Of a DNA stretch of 64,000 nucleotides, positions 24,980 through 33,603 are shown piece after piece. Under the pieces are notes generated by a model, which was not told the DNA's origin, ran no database searches, and saw only the letters and a list, made by a program, of their open reading frames with translations. Made by a program: the position numbers and the translations under genes. This DNA is from Lachnospiraceae bacterium (GTDB taxonomy: Bacteria; Bacillota; Clostridia; Lachnospirales; Lachnospiraceae), in NCBI GenBank assembly GCA_902363675.1, contig CABJAV010000008.1, forward strand, positions 1-64,000, read 5' to 3'. Numbering within the stretch: the stretch's first letter is position 1; every line of letters begins with the position of its first letter.

Positions 24980-25432
24980 ATGGAGTTCGCAGAAAAACTT
25001 ATAACACTACGCAAAAGTAGAGAATTAACACAGGAACAACTGGCTGAGCAGCTTAATGTTTCAAGACAATCTATTTCAAAATGGGAAAGTGGGCAGGTCA
25101 TACCCGAAGTAGAAAAGATTGTTGAACTAAGCAAAGTATTCGATGTTACCGTGGATTATCTGTTAAAACCATCAGAGATAGATGAATTATCGGTTAAAAC
25201 AGAAATTCTGGAACAACAACAGAAACAGATGTTAGTTAGGGAACAGAAACGCACTCAAATTTCCAAAAATATTATGTATTCGATTGGAATTTATTTGATT
25301 TTTTTTGCGGTCTATTTCATTGGGCATTTCTATTTTGAAATATGGAATGCTTCTGTAATTCTTGCGGAATTACTCATTGCAACCGCGATTGTAGTTTTTG
25401 TTTGGGTAAGGAGTTTTTCCGACAAATCATAA
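24980..25432 (+). CDS. XRE-type regulator with C-terminal membrane helices
   Basis: This 150-aa protein has an N-terminal Cro/CI HTH (about 5-60: [20 protein letters not shown], then [19 protein letters not shown]) and two hydrophobic segments at about 95-115 and 120-140, so it is a membrane-attached DNA-binding protein. Its codons are AT-richer than the neighbours, suggesting a separate origin. ATG 24980 follows AAAGGAGG. It may be cargo or the repressor of IME-A. Confidence 0.85.
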   Translation: MEFAEKLITLRKSRELTQEQLAEQLNVSRQSISKWESGQVIPEVEKIVELSKVFDVTVDYLLKPSEIDELSVKTEILEQQQKQMLVREQKRTQISKNIMYSIGIYLIFFAVYFIGHFYFEIWNASVILAELLIATAIVVFVWVRSFSDKS

Positions 25433-25466
25433 AGAGATAGAATTTGTAGCAAATCCAGCCGAGCCA

Positions 25467-25503
25467 GTCAACGGCAAGTGAATGGGCTACGCCCACCGTT
25501 GAC
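25467..25503 (+). repeat. Nested inverted repeat upstream of the sigma-like gene of IME-A
   Basis: GTCAACGG (25467-25474) and CCGTTGAC (25496-25503) are exact reverse complements, with an inner GGGC/GCCC stem. It lies in a 160-base gap and may be an RNA structure or a protein-binding site. Confidence 0.5.
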
Positions 25504-25594
25504 AGCCCCGTCTGTCCTTGCTGGTGGGGAATCAAGGGGCGACAGCAAAAAGTGCTGCCGCCCTTTCCCATAATCGAAGAAAGGGGGATTTTCC

Positions 25595-26038
25595 ATGACT
25601 GAATACGAAGCCTATCAAGAACATATCCGCTATACCCATGATACCTATTGCCGGATTGTTATTCGCCATGCGTCCTTTGACGCTGCCCGTATGCTGGCGG
25701 CGAGGTGGAAACGGGAAATCTCCCTTGAATACTTGACCGAAGAAAAGTTTGTCCCACTAAGCACCACAGACGAGTATTTTCAAGTGCCGGACTATGGCGA
25801 AACCTATCCGTTCTCTGTCCGGGGGCAGACGATATTTTTAGATAGCTGCTCCCTTGCGGCTGCTCTTGCGGAGCTGCCGCAACAGACGCAGGAGGAAATC
25901 TTTTTGTATTACTTTCAGCACTTGACGCAGAAAGAAATCGGAGAACAAAGCGGCTGGACACGCAGCACAATCGGGCGGCATATCCAGCTTGCCTTGAAGC
26001 GGCTGAAAGAGGAAATGGAGGTGCTGTCCCATGAGTAA
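25595..26038 (+). CDS. Sigma-70 region 4-like HTH protein of IME-A
   Basis: This 147-aa protein has a C-terminal HTH of the sigma-70 region 4 type (about 95-140: LPQQTQEEIFLYYFQHLTQK, then EIGEQSGWTRSTIGRHIQLA). The N-terminal half contains FDAARMLAARWKREI. It overlaps the next gene by eight bases. The pair sigma-like plus HTH_16 is a usual regulatory module in Firmicutes conjugative and mobilizable elements. Confidence 0.8.
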   Translation: MTEYEAYQEHIRYTHDTYCRIVIRHASFDAARMLAARWKREISLEYLTEEKFVPLSTTDEYFQVPDYGETYPFSVRGQTIFLDSCSLAAALAELPQQTQEEIFLYYFQHLTQKEIGEQSGWTRSTIGRHIQLALKRLKEEMEVLSHE

Positions 26039-26231
26039 CCGACTTCTTCCCCATGACACGATCATAAAGGCACATGAGGGCGACCCCATAGCGATACAAG
26101 CCGTCCTTGACCGTTACGCCGGATATATCCGCTATTTCTCCAAAATGAACGGCTATTATAACTCTGATATGGAGGATTACATCAGAACAAAGCTGATTGA
26201 AAGCCTATTCAAGTTCCGGCTTGACCGATAA
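26031..26231 (+). CDS. HTH_16-like small regulator
   Basis: This 66-aa protein reads LLPHDTIIKAHEGDPIAIQA, then VLDRYAGYIRYFS, the pattern of the HTH_16 family found beside sigma-like proteins in Tn916-type and related elements. It overlaps the upstream gene and is probably translated with it. A strong terminator follows 41 bases later. Confidence 0.8.
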   Translation: MSNRLLPHDTIIKAHEGDPIAIQAVLDRYAGYIRYFSKMNGYYNSDMEDYIRTKLIESLFKFRLDR

Positions 26232-26272
26232 CATAAAAACTGAATATCTCGCCGCCCTGCAGCGGCACACAA

Positions 26273-26307
26273 AGCAGTAAATCCGAAAAAGATTTGCTGC
26301 TTTTTTT
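26273..26307 (+). terminator. Terminator after the regulatory pair of IME-A
   Basis: AGCAGTAAATC (26273-26283) pairs with GATTTGCTGCT (26291-26301) with one mismatch, followed by a run of seven T. Confidence 0.75.
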
Positions 26308-26748
26308 GCGCCCATTTTCAAAAATCTTTGGCAAACCACACCGCCGGATTGTTGTAGGGAGCAGACAGGGAAAACAAAAAAAATTCCGCTGCGTTTGCCA
26401 AAACGCCCCCTTTTCACCGTTGTAGTGGTGAATAGCGGGCAGAACACGCCGCCGCAATCGCTATATTGGTGGAGCAAGCCAGTATATCCGCAAACCAGAG
26501 CCGCCGAGGAAAGCGGTAGTTTTTTAGAGCAAGATTCTACCGCAGTACCAAAATTCGCTTTTCGCTCATTTTGCCCCTGCGGGAATCTTGTTGGGGAGTG
26601 CCTTCCCCAAACCCTGCTAATGTGGCTTACGCCACTTAAAAATCCCTCAAAATATTTTTCGGTTTTTTCAAAAACAGTTCCGCTTTACACCCCGTTTTTC
26701 TCCTATTAGTGAGAGGACACCACGCACAGCCGAAAGGAGGTTTTTACC
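26308..26748 (+). other. Non-coding region with candidate oriT of IME-A
   Basis: TTGGGGA (26591-26597) and TCCCCAA (26604-26610) form a hairpin followed by ACCCTGC (26611-26617), then a small GTGGC/GCCAC stem (26622-26635). This lies upstream of mobC and the MobP relaxase, where oriT is usual for this type. An ORF of 104 codons spans 26395-26709, but its composition (clusters of P, F, S and C) and lack of a ribosome-binding site make it unlikely to be a gene. Confidence 0.5.
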
Positions 26749-27147
26749 ATGCGAAAACGATATAACACGCCGCACCGCAGCCGGGTAGTCAAGACACGCA
26801 TGACCGAGGAAGAATATGCCGAGTTTGCGGAAAGGCTTTCTGCCTGCAACATGAGCCAAGCCGAGTTTATCCGGCAAGCCATAACCGGGGCAGCCATACG
26901 CCCCATCATAACCGTTTCTCCCGTCAATGACGAGCTGCTTGCCGCTGTTGGGAAGCTGACCGCCGAATACGGCAGGATCGGCGGCAACTTAAACCAGATA
27001 GCCCGGACGCTGAACGAGTGGCACAGCCCCTACCCGCAGCTTGCCGGGGAGGTACGGGCGGCGGTTTCCGACCTTGCTGCCCTAAAGTTTGAAGTCTTGC
27101 AGAAAGTGGGTGACGCTGTTGGCAACATTCAAACATATCAGCTCTAA
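26749..27147 (+). CDS. mobC: MobC-like relaxosome protein
   Basis: This 132-aa protein is of the MobC family, which binds oriT and helps the relaxase. The N-terminal part is a basic ribbon-helix-helix-like region (RSRVVKTRMTEEEYAEFAER). The family motif YGRIGGNLNQIARTLNE is near residues 78-94. The start follows GAAAGGAGG. It overlaps the relaxase gene by 29 bases. Confidence 0.88.
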   Translation: MRKRYNTPHRSRVVKTRMTEEEYAEFAERLSACNMSQAEFIRQAITGAAIRPIITVSPVNDELLAAVGKLTAEYGRIGGNLNQIARTLNEWHSPYPQLAGEVRAAVSDLAALKFEVLQKVGDAVGNIQTYQL

Positions 27148-28741
27148 AAATGCCGACTATGGCGCAGCGGAAGCCTACCTCACATTTGAGCATGACGAGT
27201 TTACCATGAAGCCCACCCTTGATGAAAATGGGCGGCTGATACCGAGGGAGGATTACCGCATTTCTTCCCTCAACTGCGAGGGCGAGGATTTCGCTGTTGC
27301 CTGTATGCGGGCCAATCTCCGCTATGAGAAAAACCAAAAACGGGAAGATGTGAAAAGCCACCACTATATCATCAGCTTTGACCCACGGGACGGGACAGAC
27401 AACGGCTTGACCGTAGACTGGGCGCAGGAGCTGGGCGAGCAGTTCTGCAAGGAGCATTTTCCCGGACACCAAGCCCTAATCTGCACCCACCCGGACGGGC
27501 ATAACCACAGCGGCAATATCCATGTGCATATCGTCATCAACTCCCTGCGGATTTATGAAGTCCCGCTTCTGCCCTACATGGACAGACCAGCCGATACACG
27601 GGAGGGCTGCAAGCACCGCTGCACCAACGCCGCTATGGAATATTTCAAGAGTGAAGTCATGGAGATGTGCCACCGGGAGGGGCTTTACCAAATCGACCTC
27701 CTAAGCGGCAGCAAGGAACGGATAACGGAACGGGAATACTGGGCGGCAAAGAAAGGGCAGCTTGCCCTTGATAAAGAGAACGCCGCCAGAGAAGCCGCCG
27801 GACAGCCGACCAAGCCCACCAAGTTTGAAACGGACAAGGCGAAGCTGCGCCGGACGATACGGCAGGCACTTTCCCAAGCTACCAGCTTTGACGAGTTTTC
27901 TTCCCTTTTGCTGCGGGAGGGTGTGACTGTCAAGGAGAGCCGGGGGCGGCTTTCCTACCTCACGCCGGACAGGACAAAGCCTATCACAGACCGGAAGCTG
28001 GGGGACGATTTTGACAAGGCTACTATCCTTGCCCTGCTTACACAGAACGCCCGCAGAGCCGCCGAACAGACCAAAGCCATACCCGAATACCCTGCCGCAG
28101 TTAAAAAGCCGTCACAAGGGGAAAAAACCACAAAAACCACCCCGGCAGACAACACCTTGCAGCGCATGGTTGACCGGGAAGCCAAGCGAGCCGAGGGCAA
28201 GGGCGTGGGCTATGACCGCTGGGCGGCAAAGTACAATCTAAAGCAAATGGCGGCTACCGTTACCGCCTATCAGCAGTACGGCTTTTCTTCCCCGGAGGAA
28301 CTGGACGAAGCCTGTTCTGCCGCCTATACCGCCATGCGGGAAAGCCTTACAGAGCTGAAGCAGGTGGAAAAGACGCTGGACGGGAAAAAGGAGCTGCAAC
28401 GGCAGGTGCTTGCCTATTCCAAGACCCGCCCTGTCCGGGACGGGCTGAAACAGCAGAAAAACGCCAAAGCAAAAGCAGCCTACCGACAGAAGCACGAAAG
28501 CGACTTTATCATAGCAGACGCAGCCGCCCGTTATTTTAGGGAGAACGGCATTTCCAAGCTGCCAAGCTATAAAGCCCTGCAAGCAGAGATTGAAACCCTT
28601 ATCAAAGAGAAAAACAGCGGCTACAACGATTACCGGGCAAAACGGGAGGAATACCGCCGCTTACAGACTGTCAAGGGCAATATCGACCAGATTTTACGCC
28701 GGGAGCGTAAGCCTGTGAAAAGGCAGGAACAGGAGCGATAA
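27119..28741 (+). CDS. MobP-type relaxase of IME-A (TTG start)
   Basis: This 540-aa relaxase begins at the TTG of LATFKHISSKNADYGAAE, the usual N-terminus of the family; longer in-frame readings lie inside mobC. The metal-binding motif III is HPDGHNHSGNIHVHIVIN (about residues 124-141). The C-terminal 250 residues are charged and helical. With MobC and the adjacent oriT candidate it should mobilise IME-A through an ICE channel. Confidence 0.88.
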   Translation: MATFKHISSKNADYGAAEAYLTFEHDEFTMKPTLDENGRLIPREDYRISSLNCEGEDFAVACMRANLRYEKNQKREDVKSHHYIISFDPRDGTDNGLTVDWAQELGEQFCKEHFPGHQALICTHPDGHNHSGNIHVHIVINSLRIYEVPLLPYMDRPADTREGCKHRCTNAAMEYFKSEVMEMCHREGLYQIDLLSGSKERITEREYWAAKKGQLALDKENAAREAAGQPTKPTKFETDKAKLRRTIRQALSQATSFDEFSSLLLREGVTVKESRGRLSYLTPDRTKPITDRKLGDDFDKATILALLTQNARRAAEQTKAIPEYPAAVKKPSQGEKTTKTTPADNTLQRMVDREAKRAEGKGVGYDRWAAKYNLKQMAATVTAYQQYGFSSPEELDEACSAAYTAMRESLTELKQVEKTLDGKKELQRQVLAYSKTRPVRDGLKQQKNAKAKAAYRQKHESDFIIADAAARYFRENGISKLPSYKALQAEIETLIKEKNSGYNDYRAKREEYRRLQTVKGNIDQILRRERKPVKRQEQER

Positions 28742-28925
28742 AAACCACCCCAAAATGTACCCGAACCCATACAGAACAAGGGGGCTGCCCCGTACCCTAT
28801 CCCCAATACCAAAGGATTTTTTAACGGGCTTACAGGGCAGAAAAACCCCGAAAATGATACCGAGATGATACAGAATTACCGCCGATACCGCCACACCAGC
28901 GGAAACGGCAGAAAGGAGCGCACCC

Positions 28926-29138
28926 ATGCCAAGAATGAGCAAGAAACGGCGGCTGGAATGGTCTTTTTTCCTGCGGCAAGTGAAAGTCGGGAATACCACC
29001 TGCGACCGTATCACATACAACGACCTCTGCCGGGGCTGTACCCATAGCTGCAAGCAGAGCTTCCGGGCGGTTATCATACTCTGCCCCCGCTACTACTCCA
29101 AACGCCGGAAAAAGGAGGACAGGGACAATGGCAGATAA
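28926..29138 (+). CDS. Small cysteine-rich basic protein
   Basis: This 70-aa protein reads MPRMSKKRRLEWSFFLRQVK, then CDRITYNDLCRGCTHSCKQS, then FRAVIILCPRYYSKRRKKE. Five cysteines suggest a zinc-binding fold. A close homologue is at 36466-36657 in IME-B. Both are followed within a few bases by a replication-type HTH gene, so a role in replication or its control is likely but unproven. Confidence 0.75.
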   Translation: MPRMSKKRRLEWSFFLRQVKVGNTTCDRITYNDLCRGCTHSCKQSFRAVIILCPRYYSKRRKKEDRDNGR

Positions 29139-29871
29139 CCGCAAGTATTACTACCTCAAGCTGAAAGAGAACTTTTTTGACAGCGACTCCATTGTGCTGC
29201 TGGAAGATATGAAAGACGGAATTTTATATTCCAATATCCTCTTGAAGCTGTACTTAAAATCGCTGAAAAACGGCGGGAAGTTGCAGCTTGACGAGCATAT
29301 CCCCTACACAGCGCAGATGATAGCGACACTGACCCGCCATCAGATAGGGACAGTTGAGAGGGCTTTAGAGATTTTCCGGCAGTTGGGGCTTGTGGAGCAG
29401 CTTGACAGTGGGGCTTTCTATATGACCGACATTGAGCTGATGATAGGACAGTCCTCTACCGAAGCCGAGAGAAAACGGGCTGCAAGGCTGGAAAACAAGG
29501 CACTTTTACCGCCCCGGACAAAAGGCGGACATTTGTCCGACATTCGTCCACCAGAGATAGAGTTAGAGAAAGAGATAGAGATAGAAAAAGAGAGAGAGGG
29601 AGAAACGGGACACCCAACCCCTGCCGCTTATGGCAGATACAACAATGTGATACTGACCGATACAGAGCTTTCCGGGCTGAAAACAGAGCTGCCCGACAAG
29701 TGGGAGTATTACCTTGACCGGCTTTCCTGCCATATCGCTTCCACCGGGAAGCAGTACCACAGCCATGCAGCCACCATTTACAAGTGGGCGCAGGAGGACG
29801 CTGCCAAAGGCAAGGCTGCCCCGAAACAGGGCATACCCGATTATTCATGCAAGGAGGGCGAGAGCTTATGA
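29128..29871 (+). CDS. Phage-type replisome organizer protein of IME-A
   Basis: This 247-aa protein is a close homologue of the IME-1 protein at 21214-21948: KYYYLKLKENFFDSDSIVLL start, PYTAQMIATLTRHQIGTVER winged helix, the same GGHLSDIRPPEIELEKEIEI linker and a DnaD-like C-terminal region. It overlaps the Cys-rich gene by 11 bases and the loader by four. The linker-coding DNA again holds the two GACATT(T/C)GTCC repeats (29528-29549). Confidence 0.85.
   Translation: MADNRKYYYLKLKENFFDSDSIVLLEDMKDGILYSNILLKLYLKSLKNGGKLQLDEHIPYTAQMIATLTRHQIGTVERALEIFRQLGLVEQLDSGAFYMTDIELMIGQSSTEAERKRAARLENKALLPPRTKGGHLSDIRPPEIELEKEIEIEKEREGETGHPTPAAYGRYNNVILTDTELSGLKTELPDKWEYYLDRLSCHIASTGKQYHSHAATIYKWAQEDAAKGKAAPKQGIPDYSCKEGESL
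29528..29602 (+). other. Candidate intragenic replication origin of IME-A
   Basis: GACATTTGTCC (29528-29538) and GACATTCGTCC (29539-29549), followed by purine-rich GAGATA repeats to about 29602. These are the same elements in the same order as in IME-1 at 21614-21693. Confidence 0.45.
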
Positions 29872-30722
29872 AAAACGAGATTGAAGCTATGATTACGGAC
29901 ATTACAGCCACTACCGCCGAAGCGGAGGACTACACAGGCGAGGACGGGCTTTTATACTGCGGTAAGTGCCATACGCCCAAAGAAGCCTATTTTGCAGAGG
30001 GAAAGACTTGTTTCGGGCGTGACCGCCACCCAACAGACTGCGACTGCCAGCGGGCAGCCCGTGAAAAGCAGCAAGCCGCCGAAAGCCGACAGAAGCACCT
30101 TGAAAAAGTGGAGGACTTGAAACGCCGGGGCTTTACTGACCCTGCTATGCGGAACTGGACATTTGAGCATGACAACGGCAGAAACCCGCAGACCGCAACC
30201 GCCCGTTTTTATGTGGAGAGCTGGGAAACCATGCAGGCTGAAAATATCGGCTACCTGTTTTGGGGAGGCGTGGGGACGGGAAAAAGCTACCTTGCCGCCT
30301 GTATCGCCAACGCCCTTATGGAGCAGGAAGTCCCGGTGTGCATGACAAACTTTGCAACGATACTGGGTGACCTTGCCGCCAGCTTTGAGGGCAGGAACGA
30401 ATATATTTCCCGCCTTTGCAGCTACCCCCTGCTGATACTTGATGATTTTTGTATGGAGCGAGGGACAGAATACGGGCTGGAACAGGTTTACAGCGTGATT
30501 GACAGCCGTTACCGAAGCGGCAAGCCGCTGATCGCCACGACCAACCTCACGCTGGAGGAATTGCAGCACCCGCAGGACACGCCCCACGCCCGTATCTATG
30601 ACAGGCTGACTTCCATGTGCGCCCCCGTCCGCTTCACGGGCAGCAACTTCCGAAAGGAAACCGCACAGGAAAAGCTGGAACGCTTAAAGCAACTGATGAA
30701 GCAGCGAAAGGAGAGCCTATGA
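29868..30722 (+). CDS. DnaC-like helicase-loader ATPase of IME-A
   Basis: This is a 284-aa AAA+ ATPase with Walker A GGVGTGKSYLAA (near residue 133) and Walker B LLILDDFCMERGTE (near 187). Cysteines near the N-terminus (YCGKCH, then CDCQ) may bind zinc. The ATG at 29868 overlaps the end of the replisome organizer gene. Homologue of 21945-22808 in IME-1. Confidence 0.88.
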   Translation: MKNEIEAMITDITATTAEAEDYTGEDGLLYCGKCHTPKEAYFAEGKTCFGRDRHPTDCDCQRAAREKQQAAESRQKHLEKVEDLKRRGFTDPAMRNWTFEHDNGRNPQTATARFYVESWETMQAENIGYLFWGGVGTGKSYLAACIANALMEQEVPVCMTNFATILGDLAASFEGRNEYISRLCSYPLLILDDFCMERGTEYGLEQVYSVIDSRYRSGKPLIATTNLTLEELQHPQDTPHARIYDRLTSMCAPVRFTGSNFRKETAQEKLERLKQLMKQRKESL

Positions 30723-30916
30723 CAGAAACGAAACAGACAAGCACCACCAAAACAGACCGCCGCCCGGATTGTGTAACGGAAATCCGCATGGGCAACTCCG
30801 TCCTTACCGTTTCCGGCTTCTTCAAGCAGGGCGCAACCGACACCGCAGCCGACAAGATGATGAAAGTGCTGGAAGCGGAAACTGCTGCCGGACATACGCC
30901 ACCGTTCAGCGCATAA
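30719..30916 (+). CDS. TnpW family protein
   Basis: This 65-aa protein overlaps the loader gene by four bases (ATGA). The core VTEIRMGNSVLTVSGFFKQG, then TAADKMMKVLEAE, is of the TnpW type known from Tn4451-like elements. Function unknown. The same position after the loader in IME-1 supports a fixed replication module. Confidence 0.78.
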   Translation: MTETKQTSTTKTDRRPDCVTEIRMGNSVLTVSGFFKQGATDTAADKMMKVLEAETAAGHTPPFSA

Positions 30917-30977
30917 GTGATGACATGGAAAAGCGGTCACGCCGGGGAGCATGACCGCTGGAATATCAATAACAACT

Positions 30978-31523
30978 TTATTTTTTCCGAAGTTTCAACT
31001 CAATGCCTTTTGGAACAGCTATATTCTGCAACAGTTTTGCGATAACAGAAGCCTGTTCTTTCTTCCCCATACTTTGAAAATCCTTATCGGATTTAACTGT
31101 TTGCAAGATATTTTCAATTTCTTTAATCATTAAGAGATTGACTGCAACACAGAATAGATTTTTTCTGCGCCCGTCATTATAGTGTGACAAGAGGAAATCC
31201 AATAATTTGCGCTTTTCTTCCTGTTCAGCATTATAGGCGGGAATCCCTATCTGGCTGGCTTTTTCCATGTCATTCATTTGATTATGATGAGTTATAAAAG
31301 AATCAAAATCATCTATATGAGCGTATTTGTCACAAGGGAAGCTGGTACACTGAAAGCAATATTCGATTTTCCCATGTTCAATACTACACTTTGCGATTTT
31401 ACAACTTTGATTATCAACGCCGCAACCGGAACAATGCCCTGTCAAATTCATAGGACATAATTTACAATTTAGACCACAAAGAGAAAGGTACTGATTGTTA
31501 CGGACAAACCCTTTCATTGTCAC
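30978..31523 (-). CDS. DUF3795 cysteine-rich protein (cargo of IME-A)
   Basis: This 181-aa protein on the minus strand has an N-terminal CGLNCKLCPMNLTGHCSGCG cluster followed by CKIAKCSIEHG and YCFQCTSFPCDKY, the cysteine pattern of DUF3795, thought to bind zinc or another metal. The C-terminal half is helical. The gene is AT-richer than its neighbours and is the only gene on its strand within IME-A, so it is probably acquired cargo. Its function is not known. Confidence 0.82.
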   Translation of the reverse strand: MTMKGFVRNNQYLSLCGLNCKLCPMNLTGHCSGCGVDNQSCKIAKCSIEHGKIEYCFQCTSFPCDKYAHIDDFDSFITHHNQMNDMEKASQIGIPAYNAEQEEKRKLLDFLLSHYNDGRRKNLFCVAVNLLMIKEIENILQTVKSDKDFQSMGKKEQASVIAKLLQNIAVPKGIELKLRKK

Positions 31524-31661
31524 ACCCCCTTGTATTGATTAGCTCCATTTTACCATAAGAACAAGAGTTTTTCTACTATGCAATCCCAATCATCTGCTAC
31601 ACAAAAAACGGCGATTTGACCGACCATAAAGAAGCAGATTTGACGCTTTTGCCGCTATACA

Positions 31662-31714
31662 GACAGCCACCCCATGTGGTACAATCAAGGTACGGAATAG
31701 TGGGGCTGGCTGTC
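31662..31714 (+). repeat. Inverted repeat before the IME-A recombinase
   Basis: GACAGCCACCCCA (31662-31674) pairs with TGGGGCTGGCTGTC (31701-31714), with one extra C. It ends 16 bases before the recombinase ATG, comparable to the 13-base inverted repeat before the IME-1 recombinase. It may be a promoter-operator or an RNA stem controlling recombinase synthesis. Confidence 0.6.
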
Positions 31715-31730
31715 GGAAACGGAGGATTTT

Positions 31731-33341
31731 ATGTTAAGACAGACCAACCAACAACCAATTACCGCCCTTTACCCAAGACTTTCCCATGAGGACGAGCTGC
31801 AAGGCGAGAGCAATTCCATTTCCAATCAGAAGCGTATCCTTGAAACCTATGCAAAGCAGAACGGCTTTTCCAATCTGCGCTGGTACACGGACGACGGTTA
31901 TTCTGGTGCGAACTTTCAAAGACCCGGTTTCCAAGCCATGCTTGCGGACATTGAAGCCGGAAAAGTCGGGACAGTTATCGTAAAGGATATGTCGAGGTTA
32001 GGGCGAAACTACCTGCAAGTGGGAATGTATACGGAAATGATTTTCCCACAGAAAGGTGTCCGCTTCATCGCTATCAATGACGGAGTGGACAGCGCACAGG
32101 GCGACAATGATTTTGCCCCGCTGCGGAATATCTTTAACGAATGGCTGGTGAGAGATACGAGCAAGAAAATCAAAGCAGTAAAACGCTCAAAAGGCATGAG
32201 TGGCAAGCCCATCACAAGCAAGCCTGTGTATGGTTACCTCATGGACGAGGACGAAAATTTCATTATTGACGAGGAAGCTGCACCCGTAGTCAAGCAGATA
32301 TACAACCTCTGCCTTGCCGGGAATGGTCCGACCAAGATAGCCCGTATGCTCACAGAGCAGCAAATCCCCACGCCGGGGACGCTGGAATACCGCAGGACGG
32401 GCAGCACCCGCCGCTACCACCCCGGCTATGAGTGCAAGTGGGCGACCAATACCGTTGTGCATATCCTTGAAAACCGGGAATACACAGGCTGTCTGGTAAA
32501 TTTCAAGACAGAAAAACTTTCTTACAAAGTCAAGCACAGTGTAGAAAATCCCCCGGAAAAGCAAGTGATTTTTGAGAACCACCACGAGCCTATCATAGAC
32601 ACCCAGACATGGGAACGGGTGCAGGAGCTTCGCAAGCAGCGCAAACGCCCCAACCGCTATGATGAAGTGGGCTTGTTCTCCGGCCTACTGTTCTGTGCGG
32701 ACTGCGGCAGTGTGATGTATCAGCAGCGATACCAGACGGACAAACGCAAGCAGGACTGTTATATCTGCGGCAACTACAAGAAACGCACCCATGACTGTAC
32801 GGCGCACTTTATCCGCACCGACCTCTTGACCGCTGGTGTACTCTCCAATCTGCGGAAAGTGACAAGCTATGCGGCAAAGCATGAAGCCCGGTTTATGAAG
32901 CTCTTGATTGAGCAGAACGAGGACGGGGGCAAACGCAGGAACGCCGCCAAGAAAAAGGAACTGGAAGCCGCCGAGAAACGCATAGCCGAGTTATCCGCTA
33001 TCTTCAAGCGGCTGTATGAGGACAGCGTGACCGGGCGCATATCAGACGAGCGTTTCACAGAGCTGTCGGCAGACTATGAAGCAGAGCAACGGGAACTGAA
33101 AGAAAGAGCCGCCGCTATCCAAGCGGAGCTTTCCAAAGCACAGGAAGCCACCGTGAACGCAGAAAAGTTTATGAATGTTGTCTGGCGGCATACCAGCTTT
33201 GAAGAACTTACCCCTACTCTGCTGCGGGAGTTTGTAGAGAAAATCGTTGTGCATGAGTGCAGCTATGACGAGAACAAGACCCGCAGACAGGACATTGAGA
33301 TTTATTATTCTTTTGTTGGCAAGGTGGACTTGCCCGAATAA
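31731..33341 (+). CDS. Large serine recombinase of IME-A
   Basis: This 536-aa recombinase is of the TnpX type. The resolvase domain begins ALYPRLSHEDELQGESNSIS, with the serine of PRLS as nucleophile. The recombinase domain follows (about 165-290). The zinc ribbon reads LLFCADCGSVMYQQRY, then CYICGNYKKRTHDC. A coiled coil is at about 390-470. It lies just inside the right end of IME-A and should catalyse its excision at CTCA. Confidence 0.93.
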   Translation: MLRQTNQQPITALYPRLSHEDELQGESNSISNQKRILETYAKQNGFSNLRWYTDDGYSGANFQRPGFQAMLADIEAGKVGTVIVKDMSRLGRNYLQVGMYTEMIFPQKGVRFIAINDGVDSAQGDNDFAPLRNIFNEWLVRDTSKKIKAVKRSKGMSGKPITSKPVYGYLMDEDENFIIDEEAAPVVKQIYNLCLAGNGPTKIARMLTEQQIPTPGTLEYRRTGSTRRYHPGYECKWATNTVVHILENREYTGCLVNFKTEKLSYKVKHSVENPPEKQVIFENHHEPIIDTQTWERVQELRKQRKRPNRYDEVGLFSGLLFCADCGSVMYQQRYQTDKRKQDCYICGNYKKRTHDCTAHFIRTDLLTAGVLSNLRKVTSYAAKHEARFMKLLIEQNEDGGKRRNAAKKKELEAAEKRIAELSAIFKRLYEDSVTGRISDERFTELSADYEAEQRELKERAAAIQAELSKAQEATVNAEKFMNVVWRHTSFEELTPTLLREFVEKIVVHECSYDENKTRRQDIEIYYSFVGKVDLPE

Positions 33342-33349
33342 CCGCCTGA

Positions 33350-33382
33350 CCTATCCGACACAATGCGCAAGTGCCGGATAGG
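33350..33382 (+). terminator. Hairpin after the IME-A recombinase
   Basis: CCTATCCG (33350-33357) pairs with CGGATAGG (33375-33382). A T-run begins about 12 bases later, so termination is possible but not classical. Confidence 0.5.
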
Positions 33383-33435
33383 AACGGCAAAATTTTTTAC
33401 ACTTCTATTACTTCTTTATCGAACATAAGCAAAAT

Positions 33436-33460
33436 CTCAGGGCATGAAGCAGCTTATGGC
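33436..33460 (+). other. attR of IME-A and a 21-base island of maff2
   Basis: CTCA (33436-33439) is the right core of IME-A. Bases 33440-33460 encode the next maff2 codons (completing Q, then GMKQLMA). After 33460 the sequence becomes TAAGTAG, the left end of IME-B. A second copy with 19 of 21 bases identical is at 45521-45541, at the right end of IME-B. Confidence 0.75.
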
Positions 33461-33532
33461 TAAGTAGATGTAATCAAGAGAAGAAAGGAAAAGCACAATC
33501 CAGACGGAACCGGCGGTTGTGTCAAGAAATGT

Positions 33533-33561
33533 TTGTGAGTTAGCAAGAATTTTGATATAAT
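33533..33561 (+). promoter_or_regulatory. SigA-type promoter for the left cargo operon of IME-B
   Basis: TTGTGA (33533-33538), a 17-base spacer and TATAAT (33556-33561), about 42 bases before the XRE start at 33604. The -10 box is perfect and the -35 box fair. Confidence 0.65.
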
Positions 33562-33603
33562 GGGAACAGGAACCCCGAAACCGGGAGAAAGGCAGGAGGA
33601 TAA

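Larger units (their letters stand above)
24737..33439 (+). mobile_element. IME-A: 8.7 kb mobilizable element inserted in maff2
   Basis: CTCA occurs at both junctions (24733-24736 and 33436-33439). Removing the DNA between them rejoins maff2 in frame as ...NPGANA-QGMKQLMA, exactly the expected family sequence. Contents in order: XRE regulator, sigma-like HTH, HTH_16-like protein, oriT region, MobC, MobP relaxase, Cys-rich protein, replisome organizer, DnaC-like loader, TnpW, DUF3795 protein, serine recombinase. The order resembles Tn4451-like mobilizable elements. Confidence 0.85.

Noticed and set aside
26395..26709. ORF of 104 codons upstream of mobC
   Set aside because: No ribosome-binding site, composition unlike a protein (F, P, S, C clusters), and it covers the hairpins of the candidate oriT.
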